Origin: Hesseltinella vesiculosa
Lineage: Eukaryota; Mucoromycota; Mucoromycetes; Mucorales; Cunninghamellaceae
Reading direction: 5' to 3'
NCBI GenBank assembly: GCA_002104935.1
Contig: MCGT01000041.1
Coordinates: forward strand, 7,501-71,500
Length of the DNA stretch: 64,000 nucleotides
In this document: piece by piece, positions 22,658-35,411 of the stretch
How the letters are laid out: every line of letters starts with the position of its first letter
How positions within the stretch are numbered: the stretch's first letter is position 1
Program-made: the position numbers and the translations under genes
Notes under the pieces: model-generated
What the model saw: the letters and a program-made list of their open reading frames with translations, nothing else
The model's database searches: none
What the model was told of the DNA's origin: nothing

Positions 22658-23202
22658 GTTGAAGCAAGAACAGCAAAGAGGCTAAAAAGGAGAAAGAGAA
22701 AGAAATAAAAAATTCAGCTGCGTGCCTAGATTTTTTACTTCAGCTCGTAGGCAAAAGGGAGAGGAGAGGAATAGAAGAGTTAGAATGGATGAAAGCTGGA
22801 AGGCAAAGATGTGTAACAAGGTCTTGGTGGAAGAGGTGCAGTTGAAGGGCTACGATTCCCGGTGCGGATAGCGAATGAACGGACGCCAAGCTAAAGGCAA
22901 GGCAAGGCAAGGCAAGGCAAGGCACAGGCATACAAAACGTGCTGTTACTGACCGTATTGATAGGATAGTCGTGCAAGAATGGGAGACACCCGCACTGTCG
23001 GCAAGTGATCTGCAAAATGGCAGGGTTGTGAAAAGCGAGCAGGGCGCGAATAAATCTACCATGGAGGAAAATCCGCTGGGCGTCCTTTTTTCTCTTTCTT
23101 TCTCTTTTCCTCTCAGCATTTCACCATGAAGGTCAGAGGCAAGTCTAATAACACAAAAGCAGCCAGCTGTGATCAACAACATGGCTTTTCTTTGCTTCTG
23201 GA
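22658..23202. other. intergenic between divergent genes
   Basis: This 545-bp stretch separates the pseudouridine synthase and HECT starts. It contains an (AAGGC)n microsatellite at 22894–22923. An apparent frame over it (22875–23129) has repeat-driven composition and no recognisable content. Confidence 0.6.
22894..22923 (+). repeat. (AAGGC)6 microsatellite
   Basis: Six perfect copies of the pentamer AAGGC run from 22894 to 22923, in the divergent intergenic region. Confidence 0.95.
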
Positions 23203-25910
23203 ATGACTGATGCCCCCCCCCCCATAGGTGCGATAGATTTAGCTGCCATTGTGTCCTTGCGGGAAGGATCAGACGATCTCACCACTTGGAACCAGTTGAC
23301 CAATGTCCTTCTTGATGCTTTTGGTGACCTGGACAATCTAAGCCAAAGCTTTCTTCTGGTAAGCCGCCATCCCTTTTCAAACGAATCCGACCTTTCATGC
23401 GCATTCGCGATCTCTTTTTGGTGCATCACAAAGGTCCCCCATGACGATACCTGTCCGGTCGACAAACCTCAAGCACAACAAGCTTTTCAGCTGATCAAGA
23501 CCGAGGTAACCAAAAGCTGTAAAGGCAAACCCGTTGGCTTGCTTCATAACCCTGCCTTTTCTACAGTGCCCACCGTTTATTTTTAAAAGAATCACGGACC
23601 GAGTACGAAAATTGATCCAGCAGTTTATTCGCAACCAAAAAAACCAAGTGCGTGAAACGCACATGAACGCTCTGGTTATATTGTTCCAGGTAAAATCAAT
23701 GACGATAAAAGAGAGAGGAGAGCATGAAAGCGGGGCATGACTCCTGAACCGACACTCTCCTTATTTTTGCAGTGCGGTGTCTATATCGACGTCCTATACC
23801 CAAACAACCTGCTGACGGAACTGTGTGAGTTTGTGGGAAGCATCGAGCCTCAAATGCAAGATATCTTTTGCAAATACTTGGTGTGGGACCCAACCACCCA
23901 TGCATTGTCCGCGCACATCTTTAAGAAGCACCTGGACACGTTCCACCGCATGATCCAGATCCGACTCTTGATGCGATCCTCCTCCACTAGCAACATCAGC
24001 ATCAATGCCGACTCTGTCGTGATGGACGTCACCCGCTGTTTGGCCATGATGTGTAAGATGATAGCTGCTCGCTACAGAATCATGACAACCTCACGCGCTT
24101 TTTCATTGCTAGATCGGCTGAACGAGCGCCATCGATTTGTCTCCTTTACCGATTTTTACAATGATGCCGTCAACGACCAGTTGGAGACCAAGGAAGACTT
24201 GTCAAATTACAAGGATCACAAAGGGTAAGCTTGTGGCCAATATAAATAGGCAAGCTGACGGGCTAGATTTGTCATGGGGTAGGTTCTCGTTTTGTGATTA
24301 CGCTTTCATCCTCAATCCTGTGGTCAAGGCTGACATCTTGAAGAGCGAAAGTGAATATCAGATGCGGCATGAACTGCAGGACGCGTTTTTCCGAGCTCTG
24401 TTCCAAGGCGTCAACAGCCCCTACCTGGTGCTGGAGATCCGACGCGACCACCTGATCGAGGATGCCCTGCAACAGCTCGAGGACAAGTCCATTCATGATC
24501 TCAAGAAACAGCTACGCATCCAATTTGTCGGTGAGGAAGGCGTCGACGAAGGCGGTGTGCAGAAAGAGTTCTTCCAGCTGATGATTCGCGAGCTCTTTGA
24601 CTCCAAGTACGGGATGTTTGTGTCCAACGAAGAAAGCCGCCTCTGCTGGTTCAATCCACAAATATTGGCTGGCGACCCTGACGAAGACCAACGGACGCTT
24701 CGTGAATTCAAACTGATGGGCCTATTGATTGGCCTAGCTGTGTACAATGGCGTTATTCTCGACCTGCACTTCCCCTTGGCGCTGTATAAGAAACTTATGG
24801 GTAAACCCACTGATCTTTCGGATCTGATGCAACTGGACCCTGTAAGTGGGTGACAAACGGTGGGAGCAAAAAAAAAAAATACAAGAGCTAGAAAGACCAT
24901 CGTTTTATTTTTTTTTAGAGCCTTGGCCACGGGCTATACCAACTACTACAGCAACATGACGATGACAGCGCCAGTTTTGATCACCATTTCCAAGTGGACA
25001 TGAAATATTATGACCTGATGAAGACGATTGAGCTGAAACCCAATGGAGGGTCGATCATGATGACCAATGACACCAAACATGGTACAACAGAAAAGCGGAA
25101 CCCGCCGCGAAAGGGTAGAAAGACTCACTGGTCACTCATTTTCGTACTCTTAGAATTTGTCAACTTGTATGCAGATTTTGTATTGAACACGTCTATCACG
25201 GAACCATTTGAAGCATTCCAGCTTGGGTTCAATTTGGTCTGCCAAGATTGTGCCATCAAAGTAGGGGGAGGGGGGAATGGAATGAAGCTCCGACGATTTT
25301 AACCTGATGCTCTCGTCAGATTTTTAGACCAGAGGAACTCGAACAGCTCATCTGCGGTAGCTCAGATCTTGACTTTGAAGCCTTGGAGAAGTCTACGGTG
25401 TATGACGGAGGCTGGACAGAGGACTCACCCATCATCAGGTAAAAAAACAAATGGATAGGGTGGACATGCTCGGTGATGCTTGACTGCTCGTTTTTGATCT
25501 TTCTACTCAGGCACTTTTGGGACATTGTGCACCACTTCTCCTACGAAGAAAAGAAGAAGCTTCTCTTTTTTGCCACGGGTTCAGATCGTGTAAGTAATGC
25601 ACAAGGTGGCAGCCAAGGCTCACTGCCTATTTGTTTCTTGTCTGGGTATTACCTGTAGGCTCCGATTGGCGGGCTGGGCAAATTGCAGTTTGTCATTGCG
25701 AAAAACGGTGGCGATTCGGACAGGTAAACTTCGATGCTGGGAGGAACCGAACGTCAACTCTTGACAACTCATGCTCCTGTTTGACATAGATTGCCAACAG
25801 CACACACCTGCTACAATGTATTGCTGCTATGCGAGTATGGGAGCAAAGAGAAATTGCAGGACCGCCTCTTGACGAGCATCAGCAACGCTGAGGGTTTTGG
25901 CATGATATGA
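23203..25910 (+). CDS. HECT-domain E3 ubiquitin ligase (UBE3A/HUL4-like)
   Basis: Eleven exons (23203–23358, 23434–23505, 23567–23689, 23773–24224, 24283–24841, 24919–25081, 25154–25260, 25320–25438, 25511–25589, 25659–25723, 25790–25910) close in frame to 671 residues. The start ATG begins [16 protein letters not shown]. The last 350 residues are a complete HECT domain: [18 protein letters not shown], the N-lobe through [23 protein letters not shown], and the C-lobe APIGGL with [13 protein letters not shown]. Cys639 is the thioester cysteine. The short segment before the HECT matches the UBE3A-like architecture but no AZUL zinc module is visible, so the protein is shorter than UBE3A. Substrates are unknown. 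Confidence 0.93.
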
Positions 25911-27876
25911 ACGAACCTAGAACCCTTTTTTCATGATACCAAGCCCTGTAGATGCAGGAGGTGATCCAAGGCTCATTTGGCGCGCCTTGGGTTTAAATAA
26001 AAAGGATCGACGAAGGCTGGGCATTCAGTTTGACTTGCGCAATTCCTTCAGATCTTTATACCAAGTGAATGGATTTGTTTTTAAAAAAAATCTTCGGCGC
26101 CACTTTTTTTTCTGGACGATCGTGGTGGATGGAGAGCTTTATACTGTGTCAGTGTGATTGATTGGCTCACGCCTCAGTGGATCCTCTTTTCAAGCTCCGC
26201 ATTGCAACAGCATGGAAAAAAAAAAAAAGCACCCTGGGCATCTAATTAGCCCTTGGCTGCGGCTGGTCTATAAGAGCCATGCACTCAGGAGCGATCAGGC
26301 TGGCATTAAAAAGTTTCGCTCATTCGCGATGAGCCTAACTATCGACTCCATTTGTGGCCCCTCTAACCCAGTATTTAACATGGAATACCCTGTGTCCCAC
26401 GATCTGCTCACCTTCCTCTCCATCTACATTGGTTTTTGCCCATGTCTTTTCAGCCACGTGATAGAGTCACGGTGTCACCGAGTATGTAGCCTCACCCGAC
26501 CGTGTACCGATGATCGCGTTTGTAGATAGCCTCAAAGGCAAGATGGCTGTAGCCCCTGGAAGAGGAAGTTACCTGGGTTCCGATTAGATTTTTAACAACC
26601 TGGAAGGACGACAAAACCAAGGACGCTTGTCGGTGGTATTCGTCTGGGAATGCAACCTCCGCAGCAGACCACTGTAACAAGGGTGGTGGAGAGACGTGAT
26701 GGCATGGCCACTGACTCTGTTTTTTTTTTTTTCACGCCAATGAGTTGCTGAATTAACAACACAGGACTTTTTATATGGATTGCAGCAATGTGTAAGCCTC
26801 TTGCGCTATGATTCGTGCCAAGTGGTGCTGGACCGAGACATTTCTGCTGCTTCCAACATGTTTTACATTGCTGGTCACTCGTTTGATCACTCACAGTAGC
26901 CCCTTGACTTTTGCCCTTGTCCACGTCTTCCATCCATGGAGATTTGATAAGCGTATTTTTTATTTTATATTTTAGATAGCGCAGTCTTTTAAATAGGTTT
27001 CGTCTGCGCCTTGACAAGTACAATCTAATACCTTTCCCGTTAAAGAATAGGTGTTCGGTTTGGGTATGGAAAAGATTTAATTTGAAGACTGTTTTTTTTC
27101 GTAGTGCAGTAGACCCCATGCGTTTTAATTCAAAGGTTCACAAGTGCGAAACTATTTTGCTCAGGACCAAAACCACAGTATTCCTGGAGAAGGCTGTGAC
27201 ACAATTGCACAACCCTGTCAGTGTGTTGACATACCCTGGGTAAATATTTTTATTTTTAAATGTGAACTTTTTTTTGAGGCAGACGTGGATGGGCAGAGAA
27301 AAGGGATTTCTAACAATGATGAAAAAAGGCAACTTTTGATTGGCTGGGTTTTGACTCTTTTCCCAGAGGCTCAACCGAGCATGTTCCGAGCTTTTCCAAG
27401 GCATGAGCTGCACAGCAGAAACTGGCTGAAGATTTTTTTTTTTTTTTAAAAAAAAAAGAACAATGAAACGAAAAGCGATGTACACCCGGTGGATTGGGTG
27501 AGCGTTCACGTTACCCAGGCATTCGGTTTCCGAGACGGTTAAAAATTTGCAAAAAGTCCTTGGAATTCAAAAAATGCTAACAGAGCAAGCTGAAGCCAAG
27601 GCAGCGCCAGCGTTTGCTTTTTTAATGCGCTCAAGCAGAATTGCCATTTTTGGTAAGAATGGATGGATTTGGTCATGAAAATGTAGGCATGAAACCAGGC
27701 CATGATGACATGGCACCATTTTTCGATCGCATAAAACTATTTGCCTTGTGCCCGCACAAAGCATGAGAACAACATAAAAAGACGAGCAACTTTTTTTTTA
27801 CAAGGCACATCTTGATTTCCTTTTTTTTTTTTTTTTTTTCTGTACCAGTGGATGTGTCCAGTACATAAGCGTCACA
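25911..27876. other. 2-kb intergenic region, no gene supported
   Basis: The longest gene-poor stretch of the core region. It contains several frames of 60–175 codons on both strands, all with mixed composition, no start context or splice-supported extension, and no motif. The 26592–27119 minus-strand frame is the longest and contains no recognisable domain. T runs occur at about 26,722 and 27,820. A small species-specific transcript cannot be excluded. Confidence 0.55.
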
Positions 27877-29789
27877 ATGTCTCGCGGCCCAATTATCAAC
27901 CAGTATGAATACATCTCCACCTGCTCGACGCAGCCTACGTATTCCAGGTACGCAACAAAACACAAAGCCAATCATTTTTATTTAACTCTATTACAGCCAA
28001 CAAGTCTCTCTGATTGTACGTCAACAGCCTCTTCAAGCCAGAGTCAGTAACAACAATGAACGCGGTAAAATTAAAACAACGATCTTCTTCCTTTCACTTC
28101 CGATACCCACACCTTCGTTGTTTTTCATAGACAGAAAACCCATCGAACCACCACCCATTCTTCAGATCAAACTGAAAGACACCTCTCAGTAATATCACGT
28201 CACTTTCCCCCTTGCAGAATCTCGTTCTCATCTCTCTTTTTCTGTAGAGATTTCCTGCAGAACCCATACCTATTTGTATGTGTTAACCTGGTTCAAGCCA
28301 ACACTAATGACGACCTGTTCCGAGTAAACCAAGCTTTGCTGTCGGGCCAAACCGTCTCATCCATGTACAAGCTCAAAGACATCACTGACGAAGGTAAACC
28401 CGTTTTTTGTCTCCGTCCCCATCCTTCTAACTCCGCTCAATGTATCTGAAGATGGTGGCTTCTTTTGCTTTGGTGACTTATCTATCAGAGTCGAAGGTGA
28501 ATATCGATTGAAATTCACTTTGTTTGAAATCGTTACGTAATGAACCCATGCTGAACTTGCTTTCTGTCGACGTCTCATTTTTATTATCGATCTTTAGTGC
28601 TGGGGTCGTCCACCTGATTTGTGTCTACTCTGATGTGTTCAAGGTTTACAATATGAAAAGCATGCCTCCTCTCTTGGACGCAACATTTTTATCAAGATCT
28701 TTTTCAGATCAAGGTGTCCGCATACGCATTCGTAAAGAACACCGTGTCCAAGTGTAAGCGACATGTCCTCTATTTAAAAAAAAAAAAAAAAAAAAGTCCC
28801 AGTCGTCGATGACCTCATTCGTTTTCTTTTTCGCAAGATCGAGTCATCGCAAACGCAAGTATTCCCAGGTTTTACCGACAATCCATCGTAAAGATTCGAC
28901 CGAGGTACCGGCCGGCAAGCGATCAGTCTCCACAAGCTCCATGTATGACCAAGAAAAACAAGCCATCCGGAAGGCGACGTCCCAGGCTGCAGCTCCTTAT
29001 TATGTAGAGCCCAATTATCATTGGCGCCCATTGTATCATCATGAACCCGACTCTGTTCCTTACTCACCTCCAAACCAGCCTTATGATTTGCCTCGTAAGC
29101 CTCTCCATTCCCCCTCCTCCTTGTCGGCACCTGTGCACCCTCACCACTTCCCTGCTCCTCCGGCTGCCCATGCATCATCAGCGCAGCTTGACCATCACAT
29201 GCATACGCATTCTATGCTGACACGGTTTCCTCCTCCTGCCACACCTGCTTCCTCCAGTCCATCTTCGACCTCCTCTGCCTCGTCTGTCCTTACGTCCTTG
29301 GCCCAGTCTCACCCTATTTATGGCCAGCCCTCCTATATCCTCTCACCGCCTCCATCTCGACTTTCCATGGATCAGCAGTCCATGATGCCCTATTCCTTAC
29401 CACCCCATCCGCGCCGACATAGTGTTCATACACCTCGAGCTTCGATCAGTGTCGAGAGCCTGCCAGAAACCCCCCCGCCCGTCAAACCTGGTATGATGAT
29501 GATGGCAAATGAGCGCCCGCCACCCTTTGCTTCACCACTGTCCCCTCGGCTCTCACTCCAACCACTTCAGTCACCAGCTGAACGTGTGCAGCTGCCACCG
29601 CTGCACACCTTGATTCCGTCCGCCGTGGTCAATGACATGCCTCTCTCACCGAAAAAAAAAAAAAAGAGTCAGCATGGTGAAGTCAATGCTGCCGTGGCTA
29701 TGATGCAGTTGTCCAGACAAGATCCTGGCTATACCGATGTGCCTCGGCCCAAATCTCCTCCTGGTCTGCTACATAAGCCCTGTTGGTGA
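27877..29789 (+). CDS. velvet-domain transcriptional regulator
   Basis: Seven exons (27877–27947, 27997–28064, 28131–28188, 28248–28393, 28452–28536, 28598–28753, 28838–29789) close in frame to 511 residues. The velvet domain spans about 25–205: [57 protein letters not shown], and the late segment [16 protein letters not shown]. Velvet proteins are NF-kB-like DNA-binding factors that dimerise and link development with metabolism in fungi. Residues after 210 are Pro/Ser/His-rich and disordered, ending without a known motif; an A13 run in the coding sequence gives a KKKKK stretch ([11 protein letters not shown]). Which velvet class (VelB, VosA, VelC) is not clear. Confidence 0.92.
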
Positions 29790-29883
29790 TGGCCCACCCA
29801 GGGATTACTTTTCTTTAGATCATATTGCCCCGGGACATCCAAACGAAATAAAAAACATTTCTCATGCCGCGATCGAAAAAAAT

Positions 29884-31011
29884 TTATTCGTGTTCTTTGT
29901 CACGACTGGGCTTGTCCTTGGCTGGGTGCAGATGACCGGTCAGCGAGAGCATTTCTTTGCGCATTTGATTGATGCCAGCTTGAGACTTGGAGCTGACAGC
30001 CAGGACGTCACGCACAGCATGTCGATAACTCCTGATATCATTCTCCACCACCATTAGGCGTCTCGCCAGTGTTGGCAATACAACCAGATCACACTTTGTC
30101 AGCACAACTTGAAACTTGACGCGCTTCCTACAGGGTAAAGAACAAAAGCTTAGCTTCCATACATCAAACATAGCCATGGTCTTCTTACTTGTCCAGTTCC
30201 TTCAGGAACTCTAAATCAGCCACCTTTAATCCATGGCGACCATCAATGACGACATAAATTCGTTTCAACGCCTTTCGCTCGTTGATGTATGTGTCGATCT
30301 ATTTTTTTTAAAAAAAATAGGTGAGCTGGTGATCCTTTCCATCCATGCTTTTTTTAGGTTTTTTTTTTTCTATACCAGCTCTAACCAGCTTTCACGTTCT
30401 TCTTCCTCTGCGTGGGCAAAGCCATAGCCAGGCATGTCCACCAACATGAATTTGCTGCCGGCGGAATAAAAATTAAGTTGCTGTGTCAGCCCCGGCTTAT
30501 CCGACGTGCGGACGATGGTGGTTTCGGCCAAGGCGTTCAAGAGACTGGATTTGCCCACATTAGAACGGCCAACGAAGCCTACTTCTAACAAGGTGTCGGC
30601 TGGGAAGGATGATGCCGCCTTGGCACCGGCATAAAACGTTAAATGTGGTAACTGCCATTATAAAAAAAAATAGCGTCAGCTGGAAGGCTTGTCCTGAGAT
30701 CAGGGCCGATCGCTTACCTTGTAATGGACATCGGATTTCTGGCGTTGCTCATACTTTTCATCCTTTTTTGCTTTTTCATATTGTTTCTGTTTTAGCTTTT
30801 TGAATCGCTTGGTCCGTCGCAGCTGATCAAAGCCTAGGCGTTCTAAGCGATCATACAAGCTGGCAGGAGGTGACACTTGCTTAAATTTCTGGCGATTGGA
30901 CAGAGTCATGCTAGCAGCAGCAGCAGATTCTTTACTAACCGTCGTTGTCAAACACCTTGACAAGAGGATTGAAGCTGTGCATGGTTTGATCGACCGTATC
31001 AAAAAGGACAT
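29884..31011 (-). CDS. EngB/YihA-type GTPase, probably mitochondrial
   Basis: Four exons (31011–30718, 30651–30376, 30298–30189, 30127–29884) close in frame to 307 residues. The GTPase domain has GRSNVGKS (126–133, G1), a Thr in PGLTQ (G2), DMPGYGF (170 on, G3) and LTKCD (236–240, G4), the TrmE-Era-EngB order of the EngB/YihA family, which helps assemble the large ribosomal subunit in bacteria and organelles. The first 30 residues ([20 protein letters not shown]) are basic/hydroxylated without acids, fitting a mitochondrial presequence, followed by a Lys-rich linker. The gene is divergent from MSS1, another organellar GTPase. Confidence 0.92.
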
Positions 31012-31796
31012 GCGAATGTGGTATTTGGAAAAGGGAAAGAAGACAAAAAAAAAAAAAAAAATAGCACTCAGCTTCCCATTTTTCATTTCATTTTTTTTCC
31101 GCAGCGAAAGCGATTGGCTTGCGTTGATGTGGTGACGACTTGAAAGGGACGAGGCAACCAAAACCTGGCCAGGCTATTGATACCAGGTCGGATCGAAGAC
31201 ATAGCTCTGCAGAGTTCTGTCCTAGTGCCAAAGGCACCTGTGGAAAAAAGGCGATGGAAGAAGTGTCGGGCTTTAAAACGCCGTCTGTCATTTTTTTTAG
31301 CTGCTATGTCAGCCTGATTTTTTTCTGCATCAGCGTCTTTTGAACGTTTCTGCTTCCATTTGAAATTTCACATTCATCTGTTTAATCAAAAGTGTTGTGC
31401 AGGACAAGCTTTTATATATATATATATATTTTTAGATTGCCATGTTCACCCTGGGAGAGTCGTGTCTGAAATTCATATCCGCCGATTCGCCTCAGACTTT
31501 GTGCGCAACTTGCATAGGATGAGTAGTGAACATGGGTAAAACCATCCTCTCAGGTACCTTGGTACAATGTTAGAGGTGCGTGAAGTTACTGCCTGCCTGC
31601 CTCACGAGCCAGGGGATTTTGCCATGGTGCTCGCTTGTACAGCTGCAGGCGTCTGTCATAGTTTGGCAGCAAAACCGCTTTCTTCTATGGTATCTATTTT
31701 ACTGCTACTTTATAGTTCGTATGTATTGTAAATGTGGATCTATCCTCATATGAAGGGAAGCCTCTGGTGCAAACCGCGCCCTGGCTTTTTATCTGC

Positions 31797-31835
<39 letters not shown>

Positions 31836-31852
31836 CAAAAAAATAATATTCA
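31012..31852. other. intergenic between two divergent GTPase genes
   Basis: This 841-bp stretch separates the divergent starts of the EngB-like and MSS1 genes and should carry both promoters. It contains an (AT)n run at 31413–31429 and a 37-base T run at 31799–31835, only 17 bp before the MSS1 start. No coding frame is convincing. Confidence 0.6.
31799..31835. repeat. T37 homopolymer tract upstream of MSS1
   Basis: An uninterrupted run of 37 T ends 17 bp before the MSS1 ATG at 31853. It is probably in the promoter or 5' untranslated region, and its length in an assembly is uncertain. Confidence 0.9.
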
Positions 31853-33972
31853 ATGGCACTGCGATCTTCGTTGGGGTGTGTGGCAGCGAGATTCACACGA
31901 TCAACAGGCATTCTCCACAAGAGACAGTTCATTATACCCACTCATACCATTGCATGTTGTACTCAGCGAGCACGATTCGCAGTAGCGAACAAACGATTCA
32001 TGAGCTCATGTCAGCATTGGGCTGGATCACCTACGAAGCCTGACACCATCTATGCGCTATCGACATCGCCAGGAAAGGCAGGCGTTGCAGTGGTCAGGAT
32101 CTCGGGACCTGATGCAACAGAGGTATCATGATCTAACTCCATATGAAGAGCACTCACCATTTCTTTCATGTCAGGTTCTCAGCAAAATGACCATGAGAAA
32201 TGCCTATGAACCACGCCGTGCCTACTTTCGACGCATCCATCACCCTCTCACGGGCAATCTGTTAGATAAGGGGCTTGTGCTGTTCTTTCCAGGTAGGTCT
32301 GTGTGTCTGCATCGGTGCGTATTCTAAACCAAGTGGCATTTTTTTGTGGCAAATAGGACCCAACAGCTTTACAGGAGAAGACATCATCGAACTGCAGATT
32401 CACGGTGGTAATGCCGTGGTCAAAGGCGTTCTCGGTGCGTTGGGAAGTATTCCAAGTTTTCGAATGGCCGAACCTGGGGAATTTGCAAAGAGGTAACAAC
32501 GATTATGCAAGAGAAAAAAGGGAGTGTTCTGTATGCTGCGGTAGGAAAAAAAAAGTGACTCACGGCACGGTGACGTTAGATCTTTTGACAATAACAAGCT
32601 GGATTTGACGGAATTGGAAGGCCTGGCAGATTTATTGAATGCCGAGACAGAAATGCAACGCAAATTGGCGTTAAGACAGGCCGAGGTAAGAGAGGCGGGA
32701 GAACCGAGAAAACGAAAAGCTCATGATCCTGCTCGTCACAGGGCGGCTTACGTGTACCATTTGAATCTTGGCGTAATCAAATCATCCATTGCATGGCTCT
32801 CACCGAAGCAGTCATTGACTTTGGTGAAGATGAAAATATCGAGGAAGGCGTCTTGATGGATGGTAAAAAAAAAGAATGCTCGGCACAGCTTACGTTTCGT
32901 TTTTAAACGCCGATGCCTTTTCATTTTGTCAGTGAATGAAAACATCAAGCAACTCCGCGCGACCATCGTCCACCACTTGGATGACCAGCATGCTGGTGAA
33001 ATTGTTCGCAATGGCCTCCACATTGCCATTATGGGACCACCAAATGCGGGAAAAAGTTCCTTTTTGAATCGACTCGGTAAGAAAAAAAAAAAAAAAAGAT
33101 GCATCATGCAATAATTTGCTCCTATTTTTTTTTATCGGTAGCCAAGCGTGAAGCGGCCATTGTTTCGGATATCCCAGGAACGACACGTGATATTGTGGAA
33201 GTGACGATGGACTTGCAAGGCTACCCGGTGATTATGAGCGACACGGCCGGGTTACGCATATCAGACGACCAGGTTGAAATGGAGGGTGTGAAGAGGGCCC
33301 AAGCGAGAGCTGCGGTGGCTGACATCAAGATATGCCTGCTGCCGTTACCAAGTCTGAAGCCTACACAGGACCTTAACTCTTTGCAGATGGATGCCATGGT
33401 GCAGCAAATCATTGACGACCAGACAATACTCTTATTGAACAAACAAGACTTGCTGCTGCAGGATGGCCAACATCCAAACGTGACGCTGCAGCCGTTGTTT
33501 GACCATATCCAAGCCATGACTGGTGCCAAAAAAGTGTACGCCATTAGCTGCGAAACTGGCCAGGGCATCGACTCCTTTTTAAAAGACCTGGTGCAAGATC
33601 TGGAAGCAAAGTAAGAAAGGAGAGGAAATACACCGCAAGAAACCCACTTTTTTCAAATAGACTACGGCCATCTTTGGCGAATCCCATCATCGTTACTCAA
33701 GCTCGACATCGTCAGCATTTAGAGAATTGTGTGGCCAGCATGGATGCTTATCTTCGTAATGAGGCTTGACAATCAAAAAAAAAAAAAATCACGCTCATCC
33801 TCTTTTTTTTTTATTATTATTGGCGGGGTTGGTAGAGCTTCCAGAAGAAGAGATTGTGCTTGGGGCTGAAGAATTGCGTCAAGCAGCAAATGCGCTTGGT
33901 CGGATCACTGGACGCATCGACGTAGAGGATATCTTGGATGCTTTATTTAGTCAGTTTTGTATCGGTAAATGA
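31853..33972 (+). CDS. MSS1: tRNA modification GTPase MSS1/MnmE, mitochondrial
   Basis: Nine exons (31853–32122, 32175–32292, 32357–32492, 32580–32685, 32742–32862, 32933–33076, 33142–33610, 33661–33755, 33836–33972) close in frame to 531 residues. The order is an Arg/Ser-rich presequence ([14 protein letters not shown]...), the tetrahydrofolate-binding domain starting [22 protein letters not shown], a helical domain, an inserted G domain (GPPNAGKS 285–292, [12 protein letters not shown] 332–335, NKQD 398–401), and the C-terminal helical end with the invariant CIGK (528–531). With MTO1/MnmG it forms the 5-carboxymethylaminomethyl group on U34 of mitochondrial tRNAs. No MTO1 gene is in the window. 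Confidence 0.96.
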
Positions 33973-34002
33973 TTTTCGAGGGTGCAATAGATAGAAAGGT
34001 TA

Positions 34003-35364
34003 TCATCGTAAATCCACAACGTTCAAAGCATATGATTTGGTGTGTACGTGGGAGCCATGATGTGTGTCCTGTTGAGATGGGGAAAAAAAAAAGGCGGCTG
34101 AGTGACATGACGGAAGGTAGGAGAGATGACACGAGTGAGAGACTTACAGTGTAGATTGGTAAATCTGGGTGAGGGTGAAAGGCACGTTCTATTTTACAGC
34201 TGCTAATGACATCCAAGCCAGGAGGGTCGGTCAACCGGAAGATGCCAAAACTAGGGGGAAAATAAGGAGCCGTTTCTTTCCATCAAAGAGCACTTACTCT
34301 GGCTTGTTCTTGGGAGCACAGACAATGGCAATTGCCTCGGGCAGCATGAGTTGGTATGAGCAGTGCGTATGGAGATCCACAGAGCTTAAGAAACAGGATT
34401 GAGAAGGGTGGGTATGAATCCAGCCAAACGTCAATAGATCATTGGCGTCTTGATATTCAAACAGCTCTTCTTCATTCTCCGTTGTACACGTATCTGAAGT
34501 ACCAGTTTGCTTGGGAATGATGAGCGTTGTCACCTTTAGCACATTATTTTTCTATGCGGTGCAAAAGAAACAAAATTAGACATGGTCTCGCTGCACATTC
34601 CTCTTACTAAAGTCCCAGCAAGAATGCCACATGTTTCAATATTTTTGATCGTGTTGGGTTTGGCGATGCTGAGGAAGCGGTCCTGCAAATTTCCAGGTAC
34701 AAGCAAGGTTCGTAGCGGCTCGCCGCGCTCCGTGGTTACTAGGCGAACAAAAAAAAAATGAATGTTAGCCTAGGCTACTCGTTACCCAAAGCTTACCTCC
34801 GCTGGAAGGATAGGACGTGGGTTCCGGTAAAGGAGGCGGACTGGGCTGTTCCAATTTGATTTTGGCAGGCAGAGGTGGAGCCTCGGGCGGCAGGGGAGGT
34901 TCTAGAGCCAGTTTTGGTGGCAGAGCAGGCGCGTGCGGCGCAGCCTGGGGTTTGGGAGGGCGGGGAGGTGGGGGAACAACAGTGGCATCAGGCAGCTGGG
35001 CTTGGTAGGTGAAGCCATCGCTTTGGTTGGAAAAATTGACGTTTGGGTAGTGTGCGGTGGATTCAGTATGGGAGGGGTCGGTGGGCCGGTCATCACCGCC
35101 CACGCCTACCACACCGCGCAAGGCGTCCTGCAAGGACCAGTCGTCAAGGGTGGCTGTATGCTCCCCATCTTCAGCTTTTGGTATCATGACGTTTTTTAAT
35201 TGCTGGGCATGGCGGGCTTCCAGCTCGGTCTGTCGTCGTTGCTGCTCGGTCAGAAGATGACTCTCATACGATTTGTATTCCTTGTCCAGCTTTGGTTTCA
35301 TGACTTCCAATGCATCCAGAGCCTCCATGCAATTCTATTCGCATGATGGAAAAACGTCAACCGA

Positions 35365-35411
<47 letters not shown>

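Noticed and set aside
22875..23129. 84-codon plus-strand frame over the AAGGC microsatellite as a first exon of the HECT gene
   Set aside because: Composition is repeat-driven, and a good ATG at 23203 opens the HECT frame without it.
26592..27119. 175-codon minus-strand frame in the large intergenic gap
   Set aside because: No motif, no splice-supported extension and mixed composition; length alone is not enough in a 2-kb gap.
31413..31429. AT dinucleotide run as a TATA box or origin
   Set aside because: It lies far from both divergent starts and is a simple microsatellite; nothing ties it to a promoter or origin.
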